Positions 25,501 to 38,300 of a DNA stretch of 64,000 nucleotides are shown here, piece by piece. Below the pieces are notes generated by a model that made no database searches, was not told where the DNA came from, and worked only from the letters and a program-made list of their open reading frames with translations. The position numbers and the translations under genes were made by a program. Positions within the stretch are counted from its first letter, which is position 1; every line of letters starts with the position of its first letter. The DNA is taken from assembly GCA_037389465.1 (NCBI GenBank), contig JAZARR010000059.1, positions 1,036,501 through 1,100,500 on the forward strand, written 5' to 3'. This DNA is from Baylisascaris procyonis. Taxonomy: Eukaryota > Nematoda > Chromadorea > Rhabditida > Ascarididae.

Positions 25501-27536
25501 GCTCGCAACGACCTCATTCATGCGCTCACAATCAAAATCGACTCCCGCGAGGAGAGGAGCAGTTTTGGAGCCAAATAAAAACGTCACACGCATCATTGGG
25601 GGACCGACTTTTATATTTTAATATTCCATTGTGAGCGCTTGTTAAGTACAAGTAAACGAAGGTCATTGATATATTCAATGAAAGAAACAAGCAGACTGAA
25701 TTGTTTCAAAGATTTCATTACCACTACACTAATCGAGGCATTCAGACTGAAATAGACATTCGACTAATTATACGAAGAATACGCAACTGACAGTACTGAA
25801 ATAACGATGACAGGTTGATTCTGGAGAGTGGAACTTTCTCGTATGCATCAGATGGTATAGTTTGCGTGGACATGTGCTTGCACAGGCAACTGAAGTGAAG
25901 CCGTAGGATTAGCTTGTAACTGGATATCGATGTCTGCGGATTAAGAAGTAGCCAAAGGAGCCGTTAAAAGAATAGTAAGCCGAAATAGCATGGATAGAGT
26001 TTGACGTCTTTTTCCTTACAAGTAAAGCAGGAAAGTCTCAAATATATTGTGTGCTTGGATTACATATTACATGTTGTTCGGATTACACGAGTTCCACTCG
26101 AACACAAACATCTTTTGAGACATCTCCCACATAGATGATGAAGAGCGCGGATATGAAGGCTTTACAGCGTTTAGCGTGAAACGAAAACGGTAATGACATT
26201 TAATAAAAAATTGTTGCAGTTGAGTGCACTTCAAAGCTGTGTAGCCATCGAATCAAATCATTGCACACAGCGATACGTTCCTTTGAAATGATAACCTATT
26301 TGCTCGCAACAACTTGTGCACTAAGCTCAAGAATGTACTCGCAACGAACAACGCGATTCGATTCATTGGTTGCAACCTGTGATCGCTCGATTCGATTCGC
26401 CGTCCGATCCTTTCATTCTATCATTCACCGATACTGCAATTCGCGTATTTATTCGCTTGTTTAAGTGTTTATAAATTTTATCGACTTTCTATTCTCGTCT
26501 CGGTGGTCTTACTGAAATTCATCGTTTTATCTTGTCCATTATCCCTCCCATTTCATTGTGCCACCCATCTGGTTCACACATCTTTTCCATCTTAGGTCGT
26601 TTATTCTCACTTGATGACACTGTGTGATGACAATGTTTTGTGTCACTATTGCTTGCTGCGCATAAACGAGTTGCCATTTTTCAGTGTGTGATAATAAAAG
26701 ACCGCATTGTTGTTGTTTGTGTGAGTCCTTAGCAACACCACGTTTCAATACTACTCGTTTATGTGAATCCGAAAGCATCTTTTTGTTATGTGGTTCCTAG
26801 CTCGAGTTTTAATCTGCTTAACTATTCAACATCGCTATGACTGACAAATCGAGTGATTCGATGCCTCTAAGAAATTTTTACCCAAAAGGCATTGCAAAGA
26901 ACAAATTTAAGACACTTTCTTCGTACGGAACGAAACGAGCGAGAACAATTACCACAAGAAGGAACAAAGCCAGAAAAATGCTTGAATGAATGTATAAAAA
27001 TCGTTCAATCGCTTGCATGGCTAAAATATAGTATGGAACTGCAGCTATCAATATTACTCCAAAGATTCAGAGTGGGAACTTACTTAAATCTGAGATAACG
27101 AAAAGAAATAAAGATGCATATGGAGGAGCGGAAGAGGAAGGAAAAGCAAAATCGAGCACAAATAACTGCAACAGTGTTATGAATTTCGAAGCGAAATAAT
27201 TCACGCAGGGAACGCTTTTAATTGTGACATACAATACGAACTAAAAGCCAACTGGCAGCCAACTATAGTCTGGCTCAGACTGGGCTAATATTACTTGAAT
27301 CAAAGAGCAGTACGTGAGATGTGTTCAAAAAACTAGGAAGGATGTTTTGAGAAGAGGAGTAAGAATTAGTTGAAAGACTTGTATGCCGAGAAATCCTCAT
27401 TTTCCCACTGTCGACAAGCTTCCTGCATTTCATATTAGCTGACAATTTTCCGAATCGAATGTGCCAATACATCGCATAACCGATCAACTGAACATCAATC
27501 CAGAGCAAGGACTTACTTGTACGCATTTTTTATTTT
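22528..27536. other. Intergenic region right of AP-2 alpha
   Basis: This AT-rich stretch shows no supported gene. The first few hundred bases should be the AP-2 alpha 3'UTR. Short open frames on both strands have no recognisable motifs. A region at about 25300-25600 is richer in CG dinucleotides but contains no long frame. Confidence 0.5.
23401..23406 (+). terminator. Candidate polyadenylation signal for AP-2 alpha
   Basis: AATAAA lies about 870 bp past the stop codon and is the first exact match I found downstream of it. A T-rich stretch precedes it. The long distance makes use uncertain; a variant hexamer nearer the stop may be the real one. Confidence 0.25.
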
Positions 27537-28012
27537 TTATTTTTTTGATTTCAGTATATAAATGAGAAACCAAAGCAGAGGAAACAAATGCGGCGAACAA
27601 GAGAAGAAAAGTTTTGCCCAAGACGTGGGAATGCGATTACAATGATTAGCCATGCAATTCTCTTGTGCAATACTCTAGCATCTGGTTTGAGTAATTTCTC
27701 GCTACAGACTTTCCCTAACCTTGAAAACATAATATGAACCAACAACAATACCTGAGTGTTGGGTGCATTACCCAGCGACATAGGGAAAGACATCCTGGTC
27801 TTCGGTGAAATCCTCTGACACATAATCAGCGAGCAAGTTGCATTTCAACCTGCCACCCGTCAATCGGCCACCAACATCGTCCGTTTGCAATGCGCCTACT
27901 CTATAACAAACTTTCTGTCCTATATTCTCACATTCGTAAAAAGCCTTTGCGTTTGTGCTATCAATCTTCGGCGTATTTGATATAGACCTGGAGCCAACCG
28001 AGTCCACGCCCT
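27537..28012 (-). pseudogene. Possible Ly6/uPAR-like GPI-anchored protein trace
   Basis: On the minus strand, an open block from about 28012 to 27768 reads ...KAFYECENIGQKVCYRVGAL... and ...GGRLKCN..., resembling the first half of a three-finger Ly6 domain (C...QKVCYR...). A second open block, 27674-27537, reads SIAQENCMANHCNR, a CxxxxCN motif typical of the Ly6 C-terminus. It is followed by a hydrophobic tail (FFSCSPHLFPLLWFLIYIL) and a stop, like a GPI-attachment signal. The blocks are in the right order, but I could not find a donor/acceptor pair joining them in phase: the natural donor GG|GTAATG is phase 2, while the TAG acceptor before SIAQ is phase 0. It could be a decayed gene, have an undetected exon, or be chance. 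No signal-peptide exon was found. Confidence 0.3.
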
Positions 28013-28339
28013 ATCAACCCAGAGAAAATGCGGAACGTTAAGGTTATTGTAGCAGTCGTTTGAGGGTTCTGTTTCCTTGGTATGCAGACCTCATTAACAG
28101 TATGTACAAGATGCAGAAACTGCCGCTCCATTTCACCGATACTGGAGATCTATAGCAACCGTTTCGGTTGATACTGAGCCAATATAGTATTGGCTTCCTC
28201 CCCACTGCATATGCAACATTTCTTTCACATCTACAATCAGTTTTTTCAAAGGAAGTTCTTATTACTATAAAACGGATGCTAATGTGGCCGCTGTTTGAAT
28301 TGTCGGCTAGGAATGTACTTGGATTACTTTGCTGACCCA

Positions 28340-30310
28340 TCCGAAACTACTGCTGAAGCTGAATGCTTATGGCATAAGTGGAGTTGTGTCAGCCTAGTCA
28401 AAAATTTTGTGCGGGCGAAGTTTGATAATGAAAATTAGGAATAATGTTTCCTCACTCGATGCTGTTTTAAGTGATGTGCCACAGGGCAGTATTCTAGAAC
28501 CGATTATTTAACGTTTAAGGTAATATCCTTCTAGATAAGTTAGCGAGCCACTGCAAATTTAGCAATGGGACTGTTGAGGTGAAGTTTAATTATCCAATGT
28601 ACGTCAAGATTTGCTTCTCCTGCAAACATGGTCAACGCTTTCACAGGGTGACAGATCCATCGAGAGGAATTCCGTTTGGGAGACAAATTTGTCGGTTAAA
28701 TGTCAGCTCCGTTTACATGAGCTAATGTTCCTAACGGGGAGGTAATGATGGGTTAGGGTGTTTACGTGACTGCCAACCTCAGATGGCATAGTCACTCTGC
28801 CGAAGTTTACTCATTTATATTCTTTGTACGTCATTGTGGCATCATAGAAAATTACCGAAGGGATTTCGTTGGTTATTGTCTTTCCTTTCAATTTTGACTG
28901 TCATCTGAGAGATTTTGAGAAAATTGAAAAAAAATGAATGAATCTTCACCAAATGTACTTTAAGAAAAATTTTTTGTGCACCGCTTCGTCCTAATTTAGA
29001 TCGACGGCTTCAGGTTTCCGATTTGAAATCCTTCTTGTATCGTGGTGTTGAATTCCTTTTACATTTCTACTTTAAGATTGTTGAAGGTGTCTTCTGAGAT
29101 CCCATCCAAGACTACTTTCACCTTCATAAAATTTGTACCGCGTTCGAGACAATACCCGCTTCGACTCTAAGGAAAGGTAGTAGGTCGAAGTGGTCACTTA
29201 CTGGATTTCCTTGCCATGCTACGTGGTTATGAATGGCAATTAATCAGCGGTGTTCGGAGCGCTGTGATCCGTGGAGTGTATTCAGCACTTCTTATAACCA
29301 CTGATGACTATCCCTATGAGGGCATAATTTTTTTTTTCATTTTCACACGTCCATAGTTCCTTTGATTTCTCATTCATTTTCTTTTTTGAAGTCTTTAAAG
29401 GCATAATTATGTGCCTCCACTATGGTAAAATAAAGAGGCTTTATTGTTGCTTTCCGGGTTCAGATTCACGAGCACTAGGACCTTAGTGGGCAGAGATTCA
29501 TAGGAAGAAGGGCTTTTAGTGCTAGCAACCTATCGGATCTGGCATATACTCGAAGTTGGCTCCTGCGGGGAGTCTGTGAACGAGGAATTGTGGTACTTTT
29601 ATTTCAGGCATAAGGATTATCATCGGTCAACGCTCTTACTAGAAGCACTTGTCCCGGCACGGGAAATTGCAATGTTCCTGGCGCAGAGCCAAATGGAATG
29701 CATAGTTTGCCGCAGTCACTTGTGCTATAACTGATGCCATTTTCTTTCATAATCCTGATATGTTGAAACGTTTCGATCAGGAAGAAATGGATGGACGCCT
29801 TTTTCATTTACCGACGAAAGATTCACGGTGTTCCTGTTTCAAATGAGGTCTGGGTACCCCTCCCAAGTGACGAACAGGTCCGAAACAGGACTTATCTCAG
29901 ACTCGTTTAGAACTATTAACCAGGAACTCAAAAATGACTGATATGTATCATGGCTCACATCTCATCTTCCCACACTCCTCCTCCGCCAATCCTTCCTTCA
30001 ACACAGAAAGAGTGTTCCCCGCTCCCTCATGCACCAGATTGATCGTTTCCCCGCTTCGTCTTGCTAATGTTCACCCCTTTCCGATATTTCGTTCCCAGAA
30101 ATGTTTCAGTTAGCCCCTTCCTCCTCTGTCGACTTAAGGCATCAGTTTGAGGCCGCCAAAAAGTTGTTTACCATGAAGTATACTTCTCACAGTTTGCAGC
30201 GTCATGTTCTAAGAACATGGAATCTGCTTCCTGTGAATCTCTTTAAAGCACTCACTTCGTCATCTTCCAAACTGCGATTGAATCGTTTCGATCTTCAGTA
30301 TGCTGTGCTC
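28340..30310 (+). mobile_element. Second decayed CR1-like non-LTR retrotransposon
   Basis: At 28461-28508 the + strand reads AVLSDVPQGSILEPII, a mutated form of the reverse transcriptase SGVPQGSVLGPLLF motif. It is preceded by KLNAYGISGVV, matching the family's 'KL.ayGI.G' block. At 30110-30305 is the typical C-terminal end (KLFTMKYTSHSLQRHVLRTW, then NLLPVNLF and LRLNRFD), corresponding to 'RV...WN.LP....s...FK..L'. Between them are only weak pieces and many stops, plus an unexplained open frame at 29519-29734. The 1.5-kb spacing is longer than expected for a continuous copy, so internal insertions, or two fragments, are likely. Confidence 0.65.
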
Positions 30311-31669
30311 TTGGGTATTTAGCCCGAAGGTATTGAAGTCTATCCCCTGGACTCTTTTGTTGTTTCCATTATCTGCTCAACCATCTTCATATTCATACTC
30401 ACATACCTACTGCATATTTCCCCACTTTGGCGTTCGAGATAAACTGTGTAAAATAAAATGGAAGAATGCCAGTTGGAGGTTCAAAAATAGGTGTTATGAT
30501 GCTAGAGCTCACCTTTCATCTCTCTTCGCCTCTTCCTTCTTCATTCGCCTTTCCTTCTGCATGGAAATATTTCGTTTCCTGCTCTTTGTCGCATCATTTC
30601 GCTATTCTTCGTTGCTGCCAAATCGATACTTCCTCGTGTCACCCCCACCATTCGGTCACCGCAATGTGTAACTGAAAAGATGCGCGAATGATAAAAATCC
30701 CTCATCGAAAACTTTTTGATTGTTACGCAAGTTCACAGTACACCACATACAGTGCAGTTCTTAGAACGTCCAGAAAATGCGGGCTATGCGAAAACGAGTT
30801 AGCACTTCTTATTCGTGAAGGGAGTTGCAAGAAGAGGGGAGGGTCGCCTATCCTTCCCTTTATCGATTTCAATTTTGATTTCCTTCTTTAAGAATGTATC
30901 ATTTTCAACGATAGAGGGGGAAGCACGCTTCAAAGAAATTAAGGGAGTTCCATGTCTATCGAAAATAATGCAATTTGACATTGAACTTGCATCGTCAAAG
31001 CTTACCTCGATTGTTTGAGCCGCTTATTTGGATGTTTGCTTGCTTGCAGAGCCCTTTGCAGGTTTGTCCAAGTCTGCTTGCCGAGGAGCATTGGAAGATT
31101 GACTGTCCGCGTCATGTTTCAAGTTCTCTCGATGTTCACTAAGAATTCTCTCGCTCACTTCGACACCGATCTTTCTCGATTAGAAACTTCAACAAATAGA
31201 TAAAAGTTGTACGTGAACTTCAGAAGCAGGGCATTTGATAGGTTTAATGACACAGCACCACCCTCTGCCGAAGAGGATATTGCTGTTGAGATAATGTGCC
31301 TCTTGAATTGTAATGAAACTGCTTCGAGAGTTAAGCGTGGTGCAAATTGTATTTTGAAACTACTGCGCTACCAATCTATACAACACTTTAGCAGCGCTTT
31401 TTCGTCTTATTGTTAATCGGTTCTTGAGTATCAAACACTAGCTTGGTTGCATTATAAATGCTCAGAAACAGCGCTATAGAAAACGTGCAGGACTAATCCG
31501 CCGGAAGACATTCCGGAAATGCTCTAAATGCCCATATAGTATTGATTACGAGCCTAGTCTTACGCTTTCAACCTCCACTAGCTGAAGCAAAGAAAATCCT
31601 TCGTTGATTTAATTCTTCTTTTTGAAGTCGTTAAAAAATTAGCTAATATTAGTTCCGGTAGTCTTTCGA
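30311..31669. other. Intergenic, no supported gene
   Basis: Short open frames occur at 30300-30675, 31015-31203 and 31207-31416. None has a recognisable domain, and they have no splice or start context that would link them. Confidence 0.45.
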
Positions 31670-32137
31670 ATGGCCATCAATATAAGTGAGACAAACCCAT
31701 CCGTATCACTGAGCTTGCAAAACGTGAACTATGAAAAGAGCAATTACCCGGCAAGTTCCGAATTGCCCAAATATGGAACGCATAACCAGAAAGCATTGTC
31801 AGCGCCACAGCTGACTGCTGATCTTGATAGCATGAGATTGCCGACCTCAGATCTTGATGGCATGAGATCGCCGATCTCAGGTCTTGATAGCATGAGATCG
31901 CCGATCTCAGATCTTGATAGCATGAGATCGCCGATCTCAGATCTTGATAGCATGAGGTCGCCGATCTCAGATCTTGATTTAATGGAAAAATATTCCGAAT
32001 CCTGTTGCCTCGAACTTGCCTGTTTTATTGAAATTATCGTTCATATTTGTCATAGTTTCTTAGGTTTATCGTTGTTTACAAATGATATTATTTATTTTCG
32101 ATTCAATATGAAGCTTGTTCTCGAATCTAGCTTGTAA
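31670..32137 (+). CDS. Hypothetical 155-residue repeat-containing reading frame
   Basis: Family not recognised. An ATG-started frame gives about 50 residues of polar sequence (MAINISETNPSVSLSLQNVN...), then five 10-residue repeats of the form DLDSMRSPIS, then a hydrophobic tail (ACFIEIIVHICHSFLGLSLF). It ends 225 bp before the rabconnectin start on the same strand. The repeat is a multiple of three bases, so it stays open in this frame; the opposite strand is open too (31744-31953), which weakens the case for coding. It could be a small secreted or membrane protein, a 5' exon, or a non-coding minisatellite. Confidence 0.25.
   Translation: MAINISETNPSVSLSLQNVNYEKSNYPASSELPKYGTHNQKALSAPQLTADLDSMRLPTSDLDGMRSPISGLDSMRSPISDLDSMRSPISDLDSMRSPISDLDLMEKYSESCCLELACFIEIIVHICHSFLGLSLFTNDIIYFRFNMKLVLESSL
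31820..31979 (+). repeat. 30-bp minisatellite, five copies plus a partial sixth
   Basis: Units start at 31820, 31850, 31880, 31910 and 31940, with a 10-base remnant at 31970. Units 3-5 are nearly identical, differing by single bases, while units 1 and 2 carry a few changes (for example ATTGCCGACC against ATCGCCGATC). Each unit encodes ten residues, DLDSMRSPIS or a close variant. Confidence 0.95.
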
Positions 32138-32344
32138 TGGTAGTCGCTTTTTTGATGCCTTAGATATGACAAGCTATAAAATGGAGTGTGACTTCAGAGG
32201 CAAATTCGAGTTCACCCGATCTCTAAAGAACGAGTATTGTCACATTAGCTAAGTATCCCGAAAGTGCATTGTATTGCTTTCTGACTGTTGTTGTTTCGTT
32301 GAATTGCGTGACGTATTCGCGATGTATCCGTCTATGGTGTAAGA

Positions 32345-32356
32345 TTCGTATTTAAG
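32345..32356 (+). promoter_or_regulatory. Possible trans-splice or 5'UTR acceptor before rabconnectin
   Basis: The sequence TTCGTATTTAAG ends six bases before the ATG at 32363. The spacing and the TTTAAG ending resemble both the site before AP-2 alpha and several internal acceptors in this window (for example ATATTTAAG at 34062). Spliced-leader addition here is inference only. Confidence 0.35.
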
Positions 32357-32362
32357 GGTTGA

Positions 32363-35300
32363 ATGAGTGCCCATCAAGTGATCACCGGCGCTCTAAACCG
32401 CGGCGAGAATGTGTTCGCGGTCGGATCGGTTGAGGGCATTAATTTTACGGTATGCGCAGTTGGCTCCGATGTTGTGATATTATCATCTTCATTCGAACGG
32501 GTCCAGGTGATTCCTGGTTCAGGTCTCGACACCGAGCGAATCGTTCGATGTGTGAATTGTTGTCCCGATTCGGGAAAGGTATTAGTGTTGCATTCTTGAG
32601 GGAAGGTCTGATAAAGGACCGCTGAGAGTAAACTTCCGCAGTGGCGTTCAGTTTATATCGCTGAAACTGATTTCATTTCCTCATTATCAATGTATGTAAA
32701 CATCCAGCACGTAAACATGTTTATAAAGAGAAGAAAAAGAGCAAACGTTTATTCACTCTCAAAATGTTCAGATATGTTCTTGTTTAAGAAAAACCAACCA
32801 AGCCCTAGAACTTTCTTGATTTCGGCACAATAATCTATGTAAGAAGTCGATTCGATGTATATCGAACTCTGTCGGAGAAGCCGACCTCAGATTTTTGTTG
32901 TTTTCCCGTTTAGACATTAGCTGATAACAAATTCCGTACGTCCCAAGATCCGTAAACAATACAATTGACCTCATAGGTGGGCTGAATTCTGCTGACATCC
33001 GGATGTGATTGCTATTTCAGGTAAGATAACGAACAGTGGCAGGGAACTCAGCAGATAGAAAAATCACTTTCTTCGCGCTTCCCTCTAATCATATCAGTTT
33101 TTCTGTTGGGTTGCAACATCGGTTTAAAACGAGGCTGCGGTTTGTGGGTACCATTCCTTTCCCAAACTAGGTGGTGGAAACGGTTGGAGTGATTTATGGT
33201 AGATATCGTATGCATCAGCAAACTCTCCGAGTACGTCCTTTATAATCTAACAAAGTTGGCACAATAATGCTTGACGTTTCTTGAAGCGTCAGCAATCCGG
33301 CTGTCACAATTCGAGAAATATTATTAACACAAATTTAGTAATTGAATAATAAAAGATTCTCATTCTACTTGGGCTTTTTTTTTTTTAAATTTCTGGCCAG
33401 GACTCTCTCCAATCTCTCTCCCCCTCTCTCCCTTCTCCATTTATGAGCGGAAAGAAGATTTGTCCAGATGTAACTTTTTGTTAATAACTAAATTTAAGGA
33501 CTGAAAGGAAAAATAGCGATTCTTGCAAAGTGGGTATTTCCGTGATTGTCATTCAGTGTTTTTGGGCAACGAATTCGACCCGGTAGCGAGCAAAAGGGGT
33601 TTAATGTACCATTTAAAATGCTCATCTGTCCTACTGGAATATTTTCATAAACCTCTGGGAAAATGTTGAGTGGTGATTGTTTTAGATTGCTGCCACTTAT
33701 GGAAATCTAATACGATTGTTCGAGCCAGTTAGCCAACCGGCAGACAAACTGAAGCATGTGAGTTGTATTTGCAGTATTGCCCCGTGTTTTTAGACCGTTG
33801 GATTTTAAATTGGTTCAGGAATGATGAGGAAAGATGTATTGAAAAGGTCTCGTTTTTTTGGGTTTTTCATGCATTGCCAAGATTACATTGGTGAACAGGA
33901 AAGGGGCTATCTAATATGGTATAGATTTGCCACTTCGTCAACAGCTCATAGCACCGAAAAGGGTTCTTTTTTTGGTTTATGTGAGTTTATAAACATTCAT
34001 ATTCTCCGAGATGTCACCTATTTTGTCATATTTTAGCCACATATAATTCACAAATATTTAAGAAATTAAATTACCGATGGTATGAGACACAGAGTCTAGC
34101 GGTGGACTCTGCTGTAGGACCCGTTTTGTGGAATCTTGAAGGTCTTCGACTACTGGTCTGCTGTGACGATCGCCTTCTATTATATCAGCATTCGAGTCTA
34201 TCGGCCGCAATAAATCGTAGTCGAACACAGACGCCCGTCATGTTCAGTATCGCTGAAGAGGTTCGTATGCACGCGTCATTTCATTTCTAGGCATTTTTCA
34301 CTTCTATGTAGATTGCATCATTGCCGTATTAATTAGTAGCAATAAGCCGTACTATATAGTTATGCATATGCAAATTTTACAGTTCCATTCCGCATTTTGG
34401 CCCCCGATAATCTCCCATCAATTTGTTTTTAAGTCATTATGCAATTAGGGATCTCCTTGAGCAGATTGATTCTTATCGATCTTGTTTCCGAACCGGAAAT
34501 AGCTTCGCACACAACAGCAGTATATATGACGTCAGTGAGGCGTTTCTGTAGGCGAAAGAAGAGATATATTGGTGAACTATTGCTGTAAATAACAGGTAGA
34601 TCAGCACAAGCTGCATCCTGAACGTTGAAACCAATAAGCAATAATTGAGTGATGTTGGCACTTTGTTCTAGTGCTGGGGGATTTGCGGCCCATCGTTCAT
34701 TTTTTCAAAACTTTGCGTTCTTGAAAAATACCTTCAATTTTTTTTTAAAACTTCACTTGATTTTCACTCTCTTCTTTTTCTCAAAATGTTTTACGCTTTC
34801 ATCAGATTGTCTCGAGTCGTTTTGATTTGAGATTCCCGACCGTTATCTTTTGCCTTCTGAGGTGTTATGTCTTCGCCCCTTTTTCCATACCTGAATCTTC
34901 TATTTCACATTGACTCCCTGCTGCTCCTCTTTCCCTTGAATAAAAACCCTCTCTCGCAACACTTCATTCTTTTCAATGAATATTGGAGTGGTATGTTAAA
35001 TGACGATGCGGTTTCAGAATTCTTCACTTGAAGCCTCAAACCAGGTGAACTTTGTGGTTGTTTGAGCAAAGATGCAGGTGAAGGATGCAGGTTTTTGTGC
35101 ATTTTTTGTGGACTTTTGTGGATGGGGTCCTACTGGACTAATTCTGACTGTTATCTTTTCCATAATTCCCACACTATGCGTATGAAGTCTACCACGTTAA
35201 GTCGTGCTAAGCCTCCATTCGCGTTCTCCTGGGTTCTTTGAAAATCAAAGAGGAGCAAAGTTTTTGTGCTCTGCGGCTTCCCTCTCTCATTTCTTAATCA

Positions 35301-38300
35301 CGACCGGCAGTCGAACATGTTCGGAACTGCTTTTCTTTTTTTAATTTAATTTCCATCCTAGTCATGATGGTCATTGTAACTGCGATTTCCACCATCTTCC
35401 CCCTTTTTTCACTTCTTTGCCTTTTTTAAAGAAAGTTCTGTTTGCGGACTTTTATTATTCCAAAGGAAGCGCAAGGTTTGATGAAGGGAGGAGGGGGAAC
35501 AGGGGTAGAAGAGGGGACGTATTTGCACCCAACACAGTCAAAGACTAATTGTACCTTTTTCTTAAAACAGTCTCATTTCTGCACCCGTTGTTTGCGATAC
35601 GTGACCTGGCCTGCTGTCCTAGTTGATAAAATTTTTTCTTTCGTTAAAATTTGGTTTCCATCCACACTCCCTTCCCTGAATCCCGAGCACTACATAAAAT
35701 TAACGTGCACATCCCTACCTGACTCTCCTTCCTCCTGCGCTTCTCGAGTTGGGCGCCTTAGTAGCTTTTATTTTCTCTTATAATCAATTTTCTTTTGTGC
35801 GCTCTTTTCATTTTGCTTCACAGAAGCGCACTATCCCTATATTTCCTCTGCTCGTATGCAACTGTGTGCTATGTCTGTCTGTCTGTCTGTCTGTGGGAAG
35901 TTCCAACTCGGAAACTACGGAAACTAGCGTTAGAGAACATGAGGTGCGTAATGTCCACAGGAAAATGGCCTCCTATACCGTAACTAATGCTGATTTATCA
36001 ATACTGAGATCAATTAATACAGATCAGATCAATTTATGAAACGTTACGGCTTTAATGCACATTAAAAGATGAGACATATACCATATTGCATATTGATATG
36101 TCAATTTCGAAACAAGCACTAAGCATTTAAAGGTGAACAAAAAATCGGATGCATTTCCGATTGGCCGCAACTTCGTTTTAGACGACAGCTGACGTCATGT
36201 TTGTACGAGTGGTGCGTCAATTGAAATGTGATGGCGTTATTTTGCATATTTGTTATTTGTTCGTAGCTCATCAAACTGGTTGGTGTGGTGAACAATAAGT
36301 AAAAAGCACATATTGTGCTTTCTGCTTTGAAATATCCCACTTACTTGTATTTTTTCTTTACAAACCTTAAGTGCAGCTTAATACTTGACGAAGTGCAGTG
36401 TCATTGTATTGAATGAAGATGGTTGTTTATATAAGCTTTCATAGTTGTACTTTTCTTGGAGAATTTTTGAGACAAAAACAAGTGTTTTGACTTCGAACTC
36501 ATTAAGAAGATTGTGTAGGTGGTTTTTTTTTTTTTCTGCGGGAAATGGCTAACGGGTGTTTTGATTGATCCCTAATATGCTCGTTCATTAAATGAGTTAA
36601 TTGCAAATCATGTGAAAAGTTCGTTGATCACAGTTTTGATGTTTCGGGGAACGAATAATTTTTTATGTTGGGGCGATCCTCGAAGAGAACAACTCAAAAG
36701 GAAACGGTAGAGGTAAGAATCGGAAGACTACGTTGTTCGAAAATCTCTTAATATTTGCCACTTTGCAATGCCTCTGCATTGAATTCTATGAATATCTGAT
36801 TTTGCATACACTAAAACATATAATTTGCATTCATATCTGTTTTTCTTTTTATCATTGAAAGCATTTCAGCTTGTTCCAACTGTTTTAACGTTTAATGTGA
36901 GCCACATTTTCGGTTAATTGGCTCTATTCATAAAACTGGCTATGATGGTTAGGGCAACTGTTCACTCCGTTCATTGAAATTAGAAATGCTTGATGGGTTG
37001 ATTTGATTAGTGGTTTTTGATTTATTTGTCGATCGGTTGTTAGAATCTCACGTATTGCTTTGTAAAGAAAATATTCACCACTCATCAAAGAACAAATTTT
37101 GATTGAAGAATGGAATGAAGGATAACGGAGAAGATGTTGAAACTAAAAGGGAATTGTTGACGACAGAAGAGATGAAGATGGAAAGAACTAGTAGGGAGGG
37201 GAAGTTATGATCGATTAGTTAGGCGTTAGAAGTTCTTCCATAACGATTTCGAAAATAGTTTAAAGTTTCCAGAAAACGATTAAAAAATCTCTTTTTTTTT
37301 GCATTGTTTGATTCACCTCGTTCATGATATGTGCTGTTTTTGTTGTCTTTTGGCATGGGAAGATTTCTTATTAGGGAAGAACGAGTAATTATTTTCTGAT
37401 TTATTGCCTCAACTCAATTCAAAGGGTGCCATTTTTTATTATATCGGATGAGCAATGAACTTCCTATCGTATTTGCTATCGAATTGTCTGAAATGATTTT
37501 TTATGCTGTTCCGTTTATTACACTGTTCGTTCATTCAGTGATTTTCTTGCTAGTTGAAATTTTATGACGACACGACAAAGATTTTGTTGGCCACATCATT
37601 ATGTCTGTTTGATGCTTTGCACTGCTATTTCTCTATCTTTCTTCTGGTATCATGCTGGAAAGGATATGCGATTTTTGGGGTTCTTTTTTGTGTGGGTTTG
37701 TGCTTATCCGAATCCACTTTCATTGTTTCGCTTACCGCAGATCCGCACCTTATAACAACAGTGTCATAATATTTTCTGTTTAGCTGGCTTACATTAGCCT
37801 CATTGACTATCCTCCTTTTATGTATAGCCTAAATCTGCTTGCAGGAGCATGAGTCACAGACGAGTGATGTTTTGGTTCCGGCATGGGAATGTGTTTGGTC
37901 GATTGAAATGGCCGCCCCATCGAAATATATTCGATATTCCACCGATGGCACTTTGTTCGCGACTTGTGGCGTTAACGATCGTATGGTAAAGATATGGTAC
38001 CAAGAAGAAGGTTAGTGCATTTTTATTTTTATGCTTTGCCTCACTGTTCAGTTCCATTCATCTTTAACACTTCAAATGGAATTCGCAAACAGATTGCACC
38101 GTCGTTTCTTTTAAAGGATCAAAAAAGTTGGCCGATGACTCATCAGTTATATGTGTCTCTAAATATTCACATCACTTTTTAGCTTTTATTTTAGAGAAGC
38201 AATTGTTTAAGTGCTAAGTTCCCTTTGTTCCATACTACTGTTTTGAAAAGCGCATTTTGAAGTTTAGCTGTGAGGAAGTACTAGAAATGTTCATGCAAAT

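Noticed and set aside
32768..32998. Minus-strand frame with VLFTDLGTYG, faintly like a reverse transcriptase YADD block
   Set aside because: No neighbouring reverse transcriptase motifs occur on that strand, and the catalytic Asp pair is absent.
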